From Nitrospira sp. (GTDB lineage: Bacteria; Nitrospirota; Nitrospiria; Nitrospirales; Nitrospiraceae): DNA of 64,000 nucleotides. The DNA lies in the NCBI GenBank assembly GCA_024760525.1, contig CP060499.1, positions 1,674,001 to 1,738,000 on the forward strand, read 5' to 3'. Shown here piece by piece: positions 18,154-26,461 of this stretch. The position numbers and the translations under genes were made by a program. Below the pieces are notes generated by a model. The model did no database searches. It saw nothing but the letters and a program-made list of their open reading frames with translations, and was not told the DNA's origin. The number at the start of each line of letters is the position of its first letter. Position 1 is the first letter of the stretch.

Positions 18154-18846
18154 ATGATGCCGGAATACCATCGCGCCGTCCGTCCGTTTCAGTTCGTCAG
18201 TTGTATGGAATTGCGGGAAGTCTTGGGGAAACGCGCGACGGATGTGGGACGTCTGTTGGAGCTGATGGAAGAAGTTCCATCCGATGCCATTTATTATCAT
18301 ACGCACAGTTTTTACCTGCGCCATGCGTATGTCCAAACGCTGTACCCCAACGACTTCGCCACGTGGGCGGCCCTGTACGCTCATGATCGCGTCCTCGGTG
18401 AGCGTCTGGGTGTGCTGGATCCCTTCGCGTATCTTTCTCTTGAAGCCCTACGCCAGGACATTGTCACCGTTCTCGATGACCATCTGAGTTCTCACCCTAC
18501 GATTTCTCGCGCGATGAGTGCGGAGCCGTTCGACTTCATACGGTCCCACGTGATTGAAGCGCCATTGGACCGCCATGCATGGACGCTTTTGGAGTTTCGT
18601 CACGCCGTGCATGAGGTCGAAGCCGGCGCGCTCTATTTCCATCTCTGCGAGGCGCGTATGCGCAAGACACCAGGTTTTGACGATTTTTCTCATTGGCTGT
18701 CTGCGGAAGACGGTTTGAACATGCCGGAGTTGGCGGCTCACATCCAACGCGTGGTGCGCTTGGGCCTTAATCTGGAAGGTATGAGAGCTCGGATTGTCGC
18801 CTTATGCGACGCCGAGTTGATGAGGACGCATGGCGGAACTGCTTGA
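18154..18846 (+). CDS. DUF5752-like protein upstream of TreT
   Basis: This 230-residue soluble protein contains VPSDAIYYHTHSFYLRHAYV near residues 41-60 and several conserved-looking acidic and histidine residues. It has no signal peptide or membrane segment. I place it in the DUF5752 group, seen beside trehalose synthase or glycosyltransferase genes; I am moderately sure of the family, and its biochemical role is unknown. Its 3' end overlaps the TreT gene by 17 nt, so the two are translationally coupled and probably act together. Confidence 0.6.
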   Translation: MMPEYHRAVRPFQFVSCMELREVLGKRATDVGRLLELMEEVPSDAIYYHTHSFYLRHAYVQTLYPNDFATWAALYAHDRVLGERLGVLDPFAYLSLEALRQDIVTVLDDHLSSHPTISRAMSAEPFDFIRSHVIEAPLDRHAWTLLEFRHAVHEVEAGALYFHLCEARMRKTPGFDDFSHWLSAEDGLNMPELAAHIQRVVRLGLNLEGMRARIVALCDAELMRTHGGTA

Positions 18847-20038
18847 ACAATATCGGGCGGTCACGCCGCCCGGTACGGTGGAATTTCTTCGTCAGCTGGG
18901 TCGTCAGCTGGAAGGGACGCGGATGCTCCATGTCAATTCCACCCGCTACGGCGGGGGTGTGGCGGAGATGCTGCATCGGTTGCTGCCTCTCTTCGAGGAA
19001 TTGGGAATCAAGACTCGCTGGGAAGTGATGACCGGCTCCGATGCCTTTTATCACGCGACGAAAAGCTTTCATAACGCGTTGCAAGGAACGTCCCAACACA
19101 TTACCAAAGCCATGCTCGATGCTTACCTTGAGATCAATCGCGAGAATGCCAAGGATCTGAACCTCGACGCAGACTTCACCATGATTCACGACCCGCAGCC
19201 GGCGGCCCTCATCGGTTCCCGTCCATCTGGAGCGCGGTGGTTATGGCGGTGCCATATCGATGTCTCCACTCCCCAGCCGACGGTGTGGCAGTTTCTGCGT
19301 CCGTTCGTGTCGCAATACGACGCGGCGATTGTGTCGCTTCCGAAGTTTGCCCGTCGTCTGCCGGTGCCGCAGTTCATCGTCTATCCGTCCATCGATCCTT
19401 TCAGCGACAAAAACCGTGAGCTCGCGCCTGAAGAAATCTCATCGATATTGGAGAAGCTCGGAGTGCCGACCGATAAGCCGATCTTGCTGCAAGTATCCCG
19501 GTTCGATCGGTTTAAAGACCCACTTGGAGTAGTTGCCGCCTACCGTATCGTCAAGCAGAGTCACGATTGCCGGCTGGTGCTGGCAGGCGGCACGGCGACC
19601 GACGATCCCGAAGGTGCGGCCGTTCTGGCCGAGGTGCAGGAGGCGGTGGGTATGGACCCCGATGTCCAACTCCTGTTGCTGCCACCCACGGCCAACCTGG
19701 AAATCAATGCCCTGCAGCGGGCGGCGACCATCATCATTCAGAAATCAGTGCGCGAAGGGTTTGGTCTGACGGTGACCGAGGCCATGTGGAAAGGCAAGCC
19801 CGTCATCGGCGGCGATACCGGAGGCATCACTGTGCAATTGATACACGGCTACACCGGCTACACCGTCAATTCTCCGGCCGGCACCGCATTCTATATCAAA
19901 CGTCTGCTCAACGAGCCGGAGCGGATGGAAGCGATGGGGCGCCAGGCGAAGGAGTTCGCGCGCAACCGTTTCCTGGTCACACGGCATGTGCAGGATTACT
20001 TGGGCATTATGATTCACTTAGCCCGAGGTACCGCATAG
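18830..20038 (+). CDS. treT: trehalose glycosyltransferring synthase (TreT), GT4
   Basis: The 402-residue GT-B enzyme carries HVNSTRYGGGVAEMLHRLLP near residue 34 and TKSFHNALQG near 80. These are hallmarks of TreT, which makes trehalose from NDP-glucose and glucose. The C-terminal donor site contains SVREGFGLTVTEAMWKGKPV with the paired GT4 glutamates near residues 308 and 316. No signal peptide is present, so it is cytoplasmic. ADP-glucose from GlgC (36880) is a plausible donor. The start overlaps the DUF5752 gene by 17 nt. TreT is best known from hyperthermophilic archaea and bacteria, so presence here is informative. Trehalose phosphorylase of the same family is the alternative. Confidence 0.85.
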   Translation: MAELLEQYRAVTPPGTVEFLRQLGRQLEGTRMLHVNSTRYGGGVAEMLHRLLPLFEELGIKTRWEVMTGSDAFYHATKSFHNALQGTSQHITKAMLDAYLEINRENAKDLNLDADFTMIHDPQPAALIGSRPSGARWLWRCHIDVSTPQPTVWQFLRPFVSQYDAAIVSLPKFARRLPVPQFIVYPSIDPFSDKNRELAPEEISSILEKLGVPTDKPILLQVSRFDRFKDPLGVVAAYRIVKQSHDCRLVLAGGTATDDPEGAAVLAEVQEAVGMDPDVQLLLLPPTANLEINALQRAATIIIQKSVREGFGLTVTEAMWKGKPVIGGDTGGITVQLIHGYTGYTVNSPAGTAFYIKRLLNEPERMEAMGRQAKEFARNRFLVTRHVQDYLGIMIHLARGTA

Positions 20039-20147
20039 AGTGTAGGTCCTACGGCATCGATACAACCCTACCTCTCAAACGCGCTGCGCAGAATATTGGC
20101 TTAAGTTCAACTCTAAGCAGGTGCGGTGAGCCCTCTCTTTGGTTGAC

Positions 20148-20792
20148 TCATCGTGAAACGGGCGTCGGCACATAGGCGCGATTCAACCTCTGCTCCACCG
20201 TCTTCCAATTGATATTGGAGAAGAATGCCTCGATATATGAGGGGCGCTCAGCCGGTTTGTAGTCTAATAGAAAAGCATGCTCCCAGACGTCCATGACCAA
20301 GACCGGAACGAAGCCGGCGATATGGCCTGTCTCGTGGAGGGTAATCCAGTGGTTGGAGAGCCTGCCATGATGTGGATTCAAATAACATATGGCCCAGCCG
20401 ACCCCGCGCATCTTCCCGACACTCACAAAGTCGAGTTTCCACGCGTCATACGTTCCGAAGCTCTCTTCCGTCGCCTCTCTGAACGGTGAATGCGCACCGG
20501 GATCGGGCGATCCCTGGATCGTGAGATTGTCGAAGTAGTATTCGTGCAGCACCATGCCGTTGTATTCAAAGCCGCATTGACGCTTGAGTTCCGAATACGC
20601 CGGCATTCCCTCCTGATCCGCCCTGCCGCTCTCAAGAATGTCTCGTATTTGCGCGGTCAGCGTATTGGTTTCTTTGACATAACCTTCGTAGAGATGGACG
20701 TGTGCATCGAGCGTGCGATCTGAAATTCCGTGGAGACCATGGAGATCGTAGGGTCGTGGTTCATAGATCCGTTCCGGCAGTGGCGCATACAT
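20148..20792 (-). CDS. Fe/Mn superoxide dismutase
   Basis: The 214-residue protein has the four metal ligands of the Fe/Mn SOD family: a His in LDAHVHLYEGYV, a His in GMVLHEYYFDNL, and Asp and His in VMDVWEHAFLLDY. It lacks a signal peptide and is therefore cytoplasmic. It dismutates superoxide to peroxide and oxygen, complementing the catalase at the far end of the window. The metal cannot be assigned from these motifs alone. The C-terminus NWKTVEQRLNRAY is typical for the family. GGAG precedes the ATG at 20792. Confidence 0.9.
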   Translation of the reverse strand: MYAPLPERIYEPRPYDLHGLHGISDRTLDAHVHLYEGYVKETNTLTAQIRDILESGRADQEGMPAYSELKRQCGFEYNGMVLHEYYFDNLTIQGSPDPGAHSPFREATEESFGTYDAWKLDFVSVGKMRGVGWAICYLNPHHGRLSNHWITLHETGHIAGFVPVLVMDVWEHAFLLDYKPAERPSYIEAFFSNINWKTVEQRLNRAYVPTPVSR

Positions 20793-20963
20793 GGGGAAAC
20801 TCCATCAATAAGGTTGATAGTGGTATAGACATCCAGGTTGCTGCGACGCGTCTGATATCAAGGAGCGCAAGAAGGCACTCATAATCCCGCGCCGAAGAAT
20901 GATTCGTCCCATCTGGATTGATGCTCATATAATGGTGTCATCGAAGCCCTCCAATCATGAATT

Positions 20964-21308
20964 TTACTGGGAACCATGGCCAGATGATGGTGGCGGATGC
21001 GATGGGTTCGGAGTTGGAACGGGAGGCTGAGGAACCGGAATCGGTCCTGAGGGTTTCGGAGTCGGGTCGGTCGGCCCCGGGCTTGGATCCGTCGGCGGAG
21101 CCGGCATGGGGCCGGACGGCTTCGGATCCGGATTTGCCTGTTCGGCGTTGAGAGCGGTCTGGATCGGAGTCATGGCTGGTGAATCGGTCGGTAAAGCACT
21201 CACAGCAATGGCCAGCACTCCCATAACCAAGCAGAAATCCCGTATCCAGTGGAGTGGGAAGGCCGAGGCTTCAATGCGTTTCCGCTCTTCCCGACGATCG
21301 GTCATCAT
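20964..21308 (-). CDS. small proline-rich single-pass protein
   Basis: The 114-residue product has a charged N-terminus and one hydrophobic helix, WIRDFCLVMGVLAIAVSAL, near residues 21-39. A tail follows in which almost every second residue is Pro, Gly or Ser (for example PAPPTDPSPGPTDPTPKPSG). It probably anchors in the membrane with the tail outside. The ATG overlaps the stop of the Cys-rich copper protein as ATGA, which supports a real coupled gene despite its low complexity. I do not recognise a family. Confidence 0.6.
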   Translation of the reverse strand: MMTDRREERKRIEASAFPLHWIRDFCLVMGVLAIAVSALPTDSPAMTPIQTALNAEQANPDPKPSGPMPAPPTDPSPGPTDPTPKPSGPIPVPQPPVPTPNPSHPPPSSGHGSQ

Positions 21309-21679
21309 GTCGTGTGGACCCCACTTCCTACCATCTCACGGCAGCTTTCCGCGCATCGCCGGCACGCCTCCGCGCAAGGACCGCACAATGGATGATCGGG
21401 CGCATGACGTTCGCATACCTCGGCGCATTGATCGCAGATTTCCGCGCAGAGACGACAAAGAGACTCAGCGTGCTGGGAAGATCGGCTCATCCATTGGGCG
21501 GCAAGCATGCAGATACTTGCGCAATCGCGGCAAAGCCGGATGCAGCGTGTCATTAAATCATCGTGGCCGTGATGAGTCATGCCGATCATGTCGTCCGCGC
21601 ATCTCTCGCACATTTGGGCGCAGGAGAAGCAGGCATTGATACAGTCTTGTTGGTCTGCTATGGGCTGTGTTTTTTGCAT
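21305..21679 (-). CDS. Cys-rich four-helix copper-storage-like protein (DUF326/Csp)
   Basis: The 124-residue protein contains about 19 cysteines, mostly as CxxC or CxxxC pairs in four predicted helices (CINACFSCAQMCERC, CIRLCRDCASIC, CRLCAEICDQCAEVC, CAEACRRCAESC). This matches the cytosolic copper storage protein (Csp3/DUF326) pattern, in which Cys residues line the core of a four-helix bundle and bind many Cu(I) ions. No signal peptide is present, so it is cytosolic. AAGGAGACG precedes the start. The downstream Pro-rich gene overlaps it, and a CTAG-type box with a TAGAGT hexamer lies upstream. Confidence 0.85.
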   Translation of the reverse strand: MQKTQPIADQQDCINACFSCAQMCERCADDMIGMTHHGHDDLMTRCIRLCRDCASICMLAAQWMSRSSQHAESLCRLCAEICDQCAEVCERHAPDHPLCGPCAEACRRCAESCREMVGSGVHTT

Positions 21680-21787
21680 ATCATCGTCTCCTTGCTTGAA
21701 GGATCAGTGCATTCGCTTCCGTTTCGTTTCAATCGAATGCAACCACGTCTTATCCATGACTCTACGCCGATTCCTCACCGTCCCTGT

Positions 21788-21805
21788 ACTCGGATAGTCC
21801 CTAGA
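21788..21805 (-). promoter_or_regulatory. CTAG palindrome, one mismatch
   Basis: ACTCGGATAGTCCCTAGA carries CTCG in one arm. On the minus strand TAGAGT (21764-21759) lies 24 nt away towards the copper-storage gene, which starts a further 80 nt downstream. Confidence 0.45.
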
Positions 21806-21834
21806 GAGATCAGCTGGCGGTCACTATCATGACC

Positions 21835-23016
21835 CTAGGCCTCGTGCACCCATCGAAGCCACCGCGGTCTGACAAATTCATCGACCACAATCTTGAGACA
21901 TGCCGCGACGGGAATCGCAAAGATCAGTCCGAACAGTCCGCCGACGGCGCCCCCCAAGAAGACGACGATCAGAATGGTCGCGGCGCTCATGTCGGTGGAG
22001 TGACGTTGCAACCAGGGAGTCAGGACCCAGCCTTCGACAAATTGCACAATCAGGTAGGCCACGCTCGGCCATAACACGATCGTCATCCAATCGGTGGTGG
22101 CCCATTGGCCGGTCGTGAGGGCATCGGCATATTTGAGTGCCACCGCCACCGGCCATCCGATGGCGGAAAGATATGGGACGAGGGACGCCAAACCTGTGAC
22201 AACGCCGAGAAGGAACCAATAGGGGACCCCGGCAAACGACCAGCCTCCCGCATACAGCACCCCGGTGATCACCGCGATAAGAAGCCGCTCAAAAAAGAAG
22301 CCTCGCACGACCGTATCCATTCGACGCAAGACGTGCAGTGTGTGCGGTCGATGCGAGACGGGGACGAGGCGAACGATGGTCCGGCTCATGCTTTCGAAAT
22401 TCCATGCAAAAAAGAAAAAGTAGACTGGAATCAAGATCGCATAAAGCGCGACATTGGCAGTGATCCCTAGCAGCTGCCCCAAGAGGCCAAATGCCTGACC
22501 GGTTCCTGAGAGAAGCGGTTGGATCGTCGCTAGGGGATCATCGTGCAGACGGCCGAGAAAGTCTCCTAGACTGATCGACCAGCCGCCGAACAGTGTCTCA
22601 TAGCGCTGTGAGAAGTTCCTGGCATAGACGGGGATTTTCTGTATCAACGTCTCGGCTTGCTCCACCAAAAGCGGAATGAGCCAAAGACCAATGCCGACCC
22701 CGGCAAGAGCCAGGAACAGCATCAGTACTCCCACCGTGACGGGGCGCGGAGTCTTCCACCGCGTGAATGCGTAGTCCACAAACGGATTGACCAAATAGGC
22801 CAATAGGAGCGCGACAAACACGGGTAAAAAGACCTGGTGTAGCGCGAAGACAAACCAGAGCAGAGCGACCATCGCGCCGAGGATAAAAAGGTCGCGAATC
22901 GGGCGGATTTCCCACAGGTGTCTGTCGATGCCGGACGTGCGTGGAGCGGACTCAGCCGGTGGTGGAGTGGGTGCCAGGGGAGTCCGGGGTGCCGGTGCGT
23001 GATGAAGAGAACTCAT
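21835..23016 (-). CDS. AI-2E/PerM (DUF20) family transporter
   Basis: The 393-residue membrane protein has a Pro/Ala-rich N-terminal tail of about 35 residues. Paired hydrophobic helices follow (LFILGAMVALLWFVFAL, FLPVFVALLLAYLVNPFVDY), then a periplasmic segment and a C-terminal membrane bundle with GLASLVPYLSAIGWPVAVAL. This is the AI-2E/PerM exporter fold. Members export small molecules, or sodium in some cases; the substrate here is unknown. No good Shine-Dalgarno site was seen at this ATG. A CTAG-type palindrome lies at 23148-23165, 131 nt upstream. Confidence 0.85.
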   Translation of the reverse strand: MSSLHHAPAPRTPLAPTPPPAESAPRTSGIDRHLWEIRPIRDLFILGAMVALLWFVFALHQVFLPVFVALLLAYLVNPFVDYAFTRWKTPRPVTVGVLMLFLALAGVGIGLWLIPLLVEQAETLIQKIPVYARNFSQRYETLFGGWSISLGDFLGRLHDDPLATIQPLLSGTGQAFGLLGQLLGITANVALYAILIPVYFFFFAWNFESMSRTIVRLVPVSHRPHTLHVLRRMDTVVRGFFFERLLIAVITGVLYAGGWSFAGVPYWFLLGVVTGLASLVPYLSAIGWPVAVALKYADALTTGQWATTDWMTIVLWPSVAYLIVQFVEGWVLTPWLQRHSTDMSAATILIVVFLGGAVGGLFGLIFAIPVAACLKIVVDEFVRPRWLRWVHEA

Positions 23017-23147
23017 GGAGTCAATGCGTCTCCGGCTTCTGCGAAGGTAATTTGATTCATCACGTTCGCTCCACTCCCATACTTATGACTCATGGTCTGC
23101 AAGCACAGTGCCCGCATATCTGCAGCACATATCCCCGTAATGAAGTT

Positions 23148-23165
23148 CGTAGCTCTTTTCCTAGG
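23148..23165 (-). promoter_or_regulatory. CTAG palindrome, one mismatch
   Basis: CGTAGCTCTTTTCCTAGG has GTAG in one arm. It is upstream of the AI-2E transporter gene, but no clear -10 hexamer lies at the usual spacing. Confidence 0.3.
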
Positions 23166-23309
23166 ATGAGTTGTCTTGGCGCAGACATCTTGTCCGGCAG
23201 TGCCCCATCTCATGTTTCAAGTCGCTCATCCTCACGTGGGATTTCTACAGCAAGCAGGTGATATATACCCTTGCCGCTGAGGTCGTATGGGATGCGCTAG
23301 GTAAAAACG

Positions 23310-23328
23310 GGTCTGCGTTTTGCAGACC
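23310..23328. other. small perfect hairpin upstream of slp-like gene
   Basis: GGTCTGC at 23310-23316 and GCAGACC at 23322-23328 form a 7-bp stem with a 5-nt loop, about 100 nt before the Slp-like gene. It could be a terminator-like or leader hairpin. Apart from this and one CTAG-type box, I see nothing clear in the 410-nt divergent gap 23017-23426. Confidence 0.35.
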
Positions 23329-23426
23329 TAATAAAGTACCGTGTGGTGAAATGATCGTCGGCACTTCTGCCCGGCGGCGCTCGTTAGAAGGGTGATCAAC
23401 CGAGCAGTAAACTGGAAAGGTGATCT

Positions 23427-23996
23427 ATGAAAGTCACGCCTGGATTGTGTGTCGCATATGCGGTTCTCTCAGTCTTCCTTGGCGGATGTAACCGGTATCA
23501 GGTCATTCCGGAGCGGTTGGCGGCCCAGGTCAATCACAAGTTGACGTATGAGGAAGTAAAAGCTTCTCCCGATGCATATAAAGGGCAGATAGTGGTATGG
23601 GGCGGGGAAGTACTCACTGCGGCGCGTGAGACGGATCGTACAAAAGTCGAAGTGCTCCAGTTGCCGCTGAACAAGGATCACATTCCGCTTGATAACCGGG
23701 CCTCGTCACGAGGACGATTTCTCGCAGTGGACAGTCGTGGTGAAATCATCGATCCCGCAATCTTTGAGGAAGGCTCACGAATCACCGTGATTGGTGAGAT
23801 CGTAGGCTCCCGGACAGAAACGCGTGAAAAGGCGATGTATGACTATCCGGTGATCGTCATACGTGACATGACCGTCTGGGATGGACGTACCAAGTCGAAC
23901 TATCCATTCGCCGGCTATTACAGTTATTACGGATACGGCTACTATGGAAACCGGCCATATACATTTTGGGAGGGAACTCGTGTTTCGGGGAGTTGA
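23427..23996 (+). CDS. Slp family outer-membrane lipoprotein
   Basis: The 189-residue protein has a lipoprotein signal peptide with the lipobox LGGC, so Cys22 is lipidated. The mature part carries VNHKLTYEEVKASPDAYKGQIVVWGG, the Slp signature, and a C-terminal Tyr/Gly-rich tail (YYSYYGYGYYGNRP). Slp proteins are starvation- or stationary-phase-inducible outer-membrane lipoproteins of unknown precise role. AAAGGTGA sits before the ATG. A small hairpin lies about 100 nt upstream. Confidence 0.85.
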   Translation: MKVTPGLCVAYAVLSVFLGGCNRYQVIPERLAAQVNHKLTYEEVKASPDAYKGQIVVWGGEVLTAARETDRTKVEVLQLPLNKDHIPLDNRASSRGRFLAVDSRGEIIDPAIFEEGSRITVIGEIVGSRTETREKAMYDYPVIVIRDMTVWDGRTKSNYPFAGYYSYYGYGYYGNRPYTFWEGTRVSGS

Positions 23997-24181
23997 GTTC
24001 CATAGAGTTATTAGGGTTTGGCTCTGAGGAAGTACGGACCCTCGCGTCGCGGTGATGGGTCGCACGTTTCGACCGGCGCTCTGAGCTGCAATTCGATTCC
24101 CGTGCGTGTCTCGCATCAGTACTCCTTCACGACTATTCATATCTATCTCAGAGAAAATCCTGTTTGCATGGTGCAATTCCT

Positions 24182-25903
24182 ATGAAATATGTGGCACTCG
24201 CAACTGATTATGACAGCACGCTGGCAAGTGCCGGACGGGTGAAACCTGAGACGATCGCGGCACTCGAACGGCTTATCCAATCCGGGCGGAAACTCGTTCT
24301 GGTCACCGGACGTTTGCTGCCGGATATTCTCAATATCTTTCCTGAAGTCGCGCTGTGCGAACGAGTCGTCGCTGACAATGGTGCCGTGCTCTATCGGCCC
24401 GCGACACGCGAACAGCTGTCGTTGGCTCCTCAGATTCCTGCGGCGTTCGTCGACGAGCTGCGGCGCCGGAAGGTGCCGGAACTCTCGGTTGCGGAGTCGA
24501 TCGTGAGCACGGTTCGACCGCATGAGCTGACGCTCCTTGCGGCCATTCGCGATTTGGGACTTGAGCTGCAAGTCATCTTCAATCGAGATGCGGTCATGGT
24601 CGTTCCGGCCGGCATCAACAAAGCCAGCGGTCTCGTGGCCGCCTTGAGTGAGATGGCGTTGTCGCCGCGCAACGTCGTTGCGATCGGGGATGCGGAAAAC
24701 GACCATGCCTTGCTGAATCAGTGTGAATATGCGGTGGCGGTGGCCAATGCTGTGCCGATGCTCAAGGAAAGCGCCGATTGGGTCACCATCGGTGCGGAAG
24801 GATGTGGGGTTTCCGAAATCATCGATGAACTCGTCAAGCACGACATGCAGGTGTCACCGTTCAACACAAGCCGCCGCAATGTCCTGATCGGTACACGGCA
24901 GAACGGCGCAGAAGTCGCCATTCCCGCCACCGGATTAAACCTCTTGCTGGCGGGCTCTTCCGGAAGCGGAAAATCGACCTTGGCCATCGGGATTCTTGAG
25001 CGAGTGATGGAACAGGGCTATCAGTTTTGTATTATCGATCCGGAGGGAGATTATGAGGGCTTTGCCGGAGCGGTCATGTTTGGAACTCCTCAACGAGGTC
25101 CCAGCGTCGCTGAAATTCTCACTGCCCTTGAAGGCTCAAGCACGAATGTGGTCGTCAATCTTGTGGGTGTACCGCTGCATGATCGTCCGGCCTTCTTCTT
25201 GGCCCTCTTGCCTGCCCTTCAGGAGCGTCGAGCGAAGTTCGGACGTCCTCATTGGATACTCGTCGATGAAGCGCACCATTTGCTGCCCCGCGAATGGCAA
25301 CCGGTTCAGGCAGTCCTGGCGCAAGACTTGACCGGTATGGTCTATGTCACGGTGCATCCGGACCAGGTTGCGAAAGCGGTGCTGCGTACGGTGGATATAG
25401 TCGTGTCTTTGGGAGAGGATCCGGCGGGTACAATCAGGAGGTTTTGTGAGACGCTTGATTTGGCTATACCCGAGGAGGAACTTGCGGCACTGAATCATGG
25501 TGAAGCGGTGTTTTGGGATCGACGATCCACCGAGCCACCCCACCGGGTACGCATTGCTCCGTGCGAAGCAGACCGTCAACGTCATCGCCGGAAATATGCC
25601 GAAGGCGAGTTGCCCGCCGATCGAAGCTTCTACTTTCGGGGTCCTGAAAATGCGCTGAACCTGCGCGCGCATAACCTGATCCAATTCATGCAGCTGGCGG
25701 AGGGTGTGGATGAAAACACGTGGTTGCATCATCTTCGACGGGGGGATTACAGCACATGGATGTCGGAAGGCATTAAGGATCCCCAGTTGGCCGATGCCGC
25801 TCGGCGGATTGAACAGCAGCCATCTCTCAGCGCCGAACGCAGCCGCCGATTGATACGGTCGGTGATCGAGGAGAGGTACACTGTTCCCGCAACGGGTCTG
25901 TAA
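24182..25903 (+). CDS. HAD-IIB phosphatase fused to HerA-like P-loop ATPase
   Basis: The 573-residue protein joins two enzymes. Residues 1-225 are a HAD-IIB (Cof-type) phosphatase with the nucleophile motif DYDSTL at 9-14, VTGRLL, and the acidic GDAENDHALL. Residues 240-420 form a HerA/DUF87-like ATPase with Walker A AGSSGSGKST near 257-265 and Walker B WILVDEAHH with Asp362. A helical C-terminal region follows, with FRGPENALNLRAHNLIQF near 490. HAD-IIB enzymes usually dephosphorylate sugar phosphates; HerA-like ATPases translocate DNA or pump substrates. How the two activities combine is unknown. The ATG at 24182 is preferred over an in-frame start six codons earlier. Confidence 0.75.
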   Translation: MKYVALATDYDSTLASAGRVKPETIAALERLIQSGRKLVLVTGRLLPDILNIFPEVALCERVVADNGAVLYRPATREQLSLAPQIPAAFVDELRRRKVPELSVAESIVSTVRPHELTLLAAIRDLGLELQVIFNRDAVMVVPAGINKASGLVAALSEMALSPRNVVAIGDAENDHALLNQCEYAVAVANAVPMLKESADWVTIGAEGCGVSEIIDELVKHDMQVSPFNTSRRNVLIGTRQNGAEVAIPATGLNLLLAGSSGSGKSTLAIGILERVMEQGYQFCIIDPEGDYEGFAGAVMFGTPQRGPSVAEILTALEGSSTNVVVNLVGVPLHDRPAFFLALLPALQERRAKFGRPHWILVDEAHHLLPREWQPVQAVLAQDLTGMVYVTVHPDQVAKAVLRTVDIVVSLGEDPAGTIRRFCETLDLAIPEEELAALNHGEAVFWDRRSTEPPHRVRIAPCEADRQRHRRKYAEGELPADRSFYFRGPENALNLRAHNLIQFMQLAEGVDENTWLHHLRRGDYSTWMSEGIKDPQLADAARRIEQQPSLSAERSRRLIRSVIEERYTVPATGL

Positions 25904-25993
25904 TGGATGGAGTGGCCACCAGATGCTCACAGATCCGGATCTCAGCGAATCGCAGGATTGAGCGACTGTTGAGTGAATGCCGAGCCGTATCGT

Positions 25994-26395
25994 TCAGAAG
26001 GGTTGCGCTGTTCCGACGATCGGCTGCGGTTCTCCACAGGCTTGGTTGACGAGCGTCAGCAGCTTCGACAACTCAAAGGGCTTGGCCATGCACGTGTACG
26101 CGCCGTCAACCTTATCGAAATGCTCCGTCAGATACCTATCACCGGACATCAGAATGATGGGCGTCGCCGGCCACATGGCACGGCAGAGTTGGATGAACTG
26201 TAAGCCGTTCAATCGTGGCATGTGGTAATCCACGAGCACCACATCGTAGCGGCGTTTTTTCATTTCCTCGGATCCTTCGATGCCGTCGCATGCCGAGTAG
26301 ACATTATACCCGGCATCCATCAATGCCATTCCTGTCACGAAGCGAATATCTTGATCGTCATCGATGATCAGCACCCGTTTGCCGTACCCATCCAT
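25994..26395 (-). CDS. single-domain response regulator
   Basis: This 133-residue protein is a lone CheY-like receiver. It has the acidic pair in LIIDDDQD, the phospho-acceptor Asp in VVLVDYHMPRLNG near residue 56, and the conserved Lys in MAKPFELSKLL. It has no output domain, so it must signal through a partner kinase or act as a phosphate sink. It lies just downstream of the sigma-54 activator on the same strand with a gap of 66 nt, and could share its transcript. Confidence 0.88.
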   Translation of the reverse strand: MDGYGKRVLIIDDDQDIRFVTGMALMDAGYNVYSACDGIEGSEEMKKRRYDVVLVDYHMPRLNGLQFIQLCRAMWPATPIILMSGDRYLTEHFDKVDGAYTCMAKPFELSKLLTLVNQACGEPQPIVGTAQPF

Positions 26396-26461
26396 GTCGC
26401 GTGTCCCACGTTGAGCTGACTCACTGAGAAATAGAACATTAGCAAAGAACGGTCCACTCGC

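Noticed and set aside
23171..23395. 74-codon plus-strand frame before slp
   Set aside because: Starts with TTG and no ribosome site, and contains the 23310-23328 hairpin; no motif is visible.
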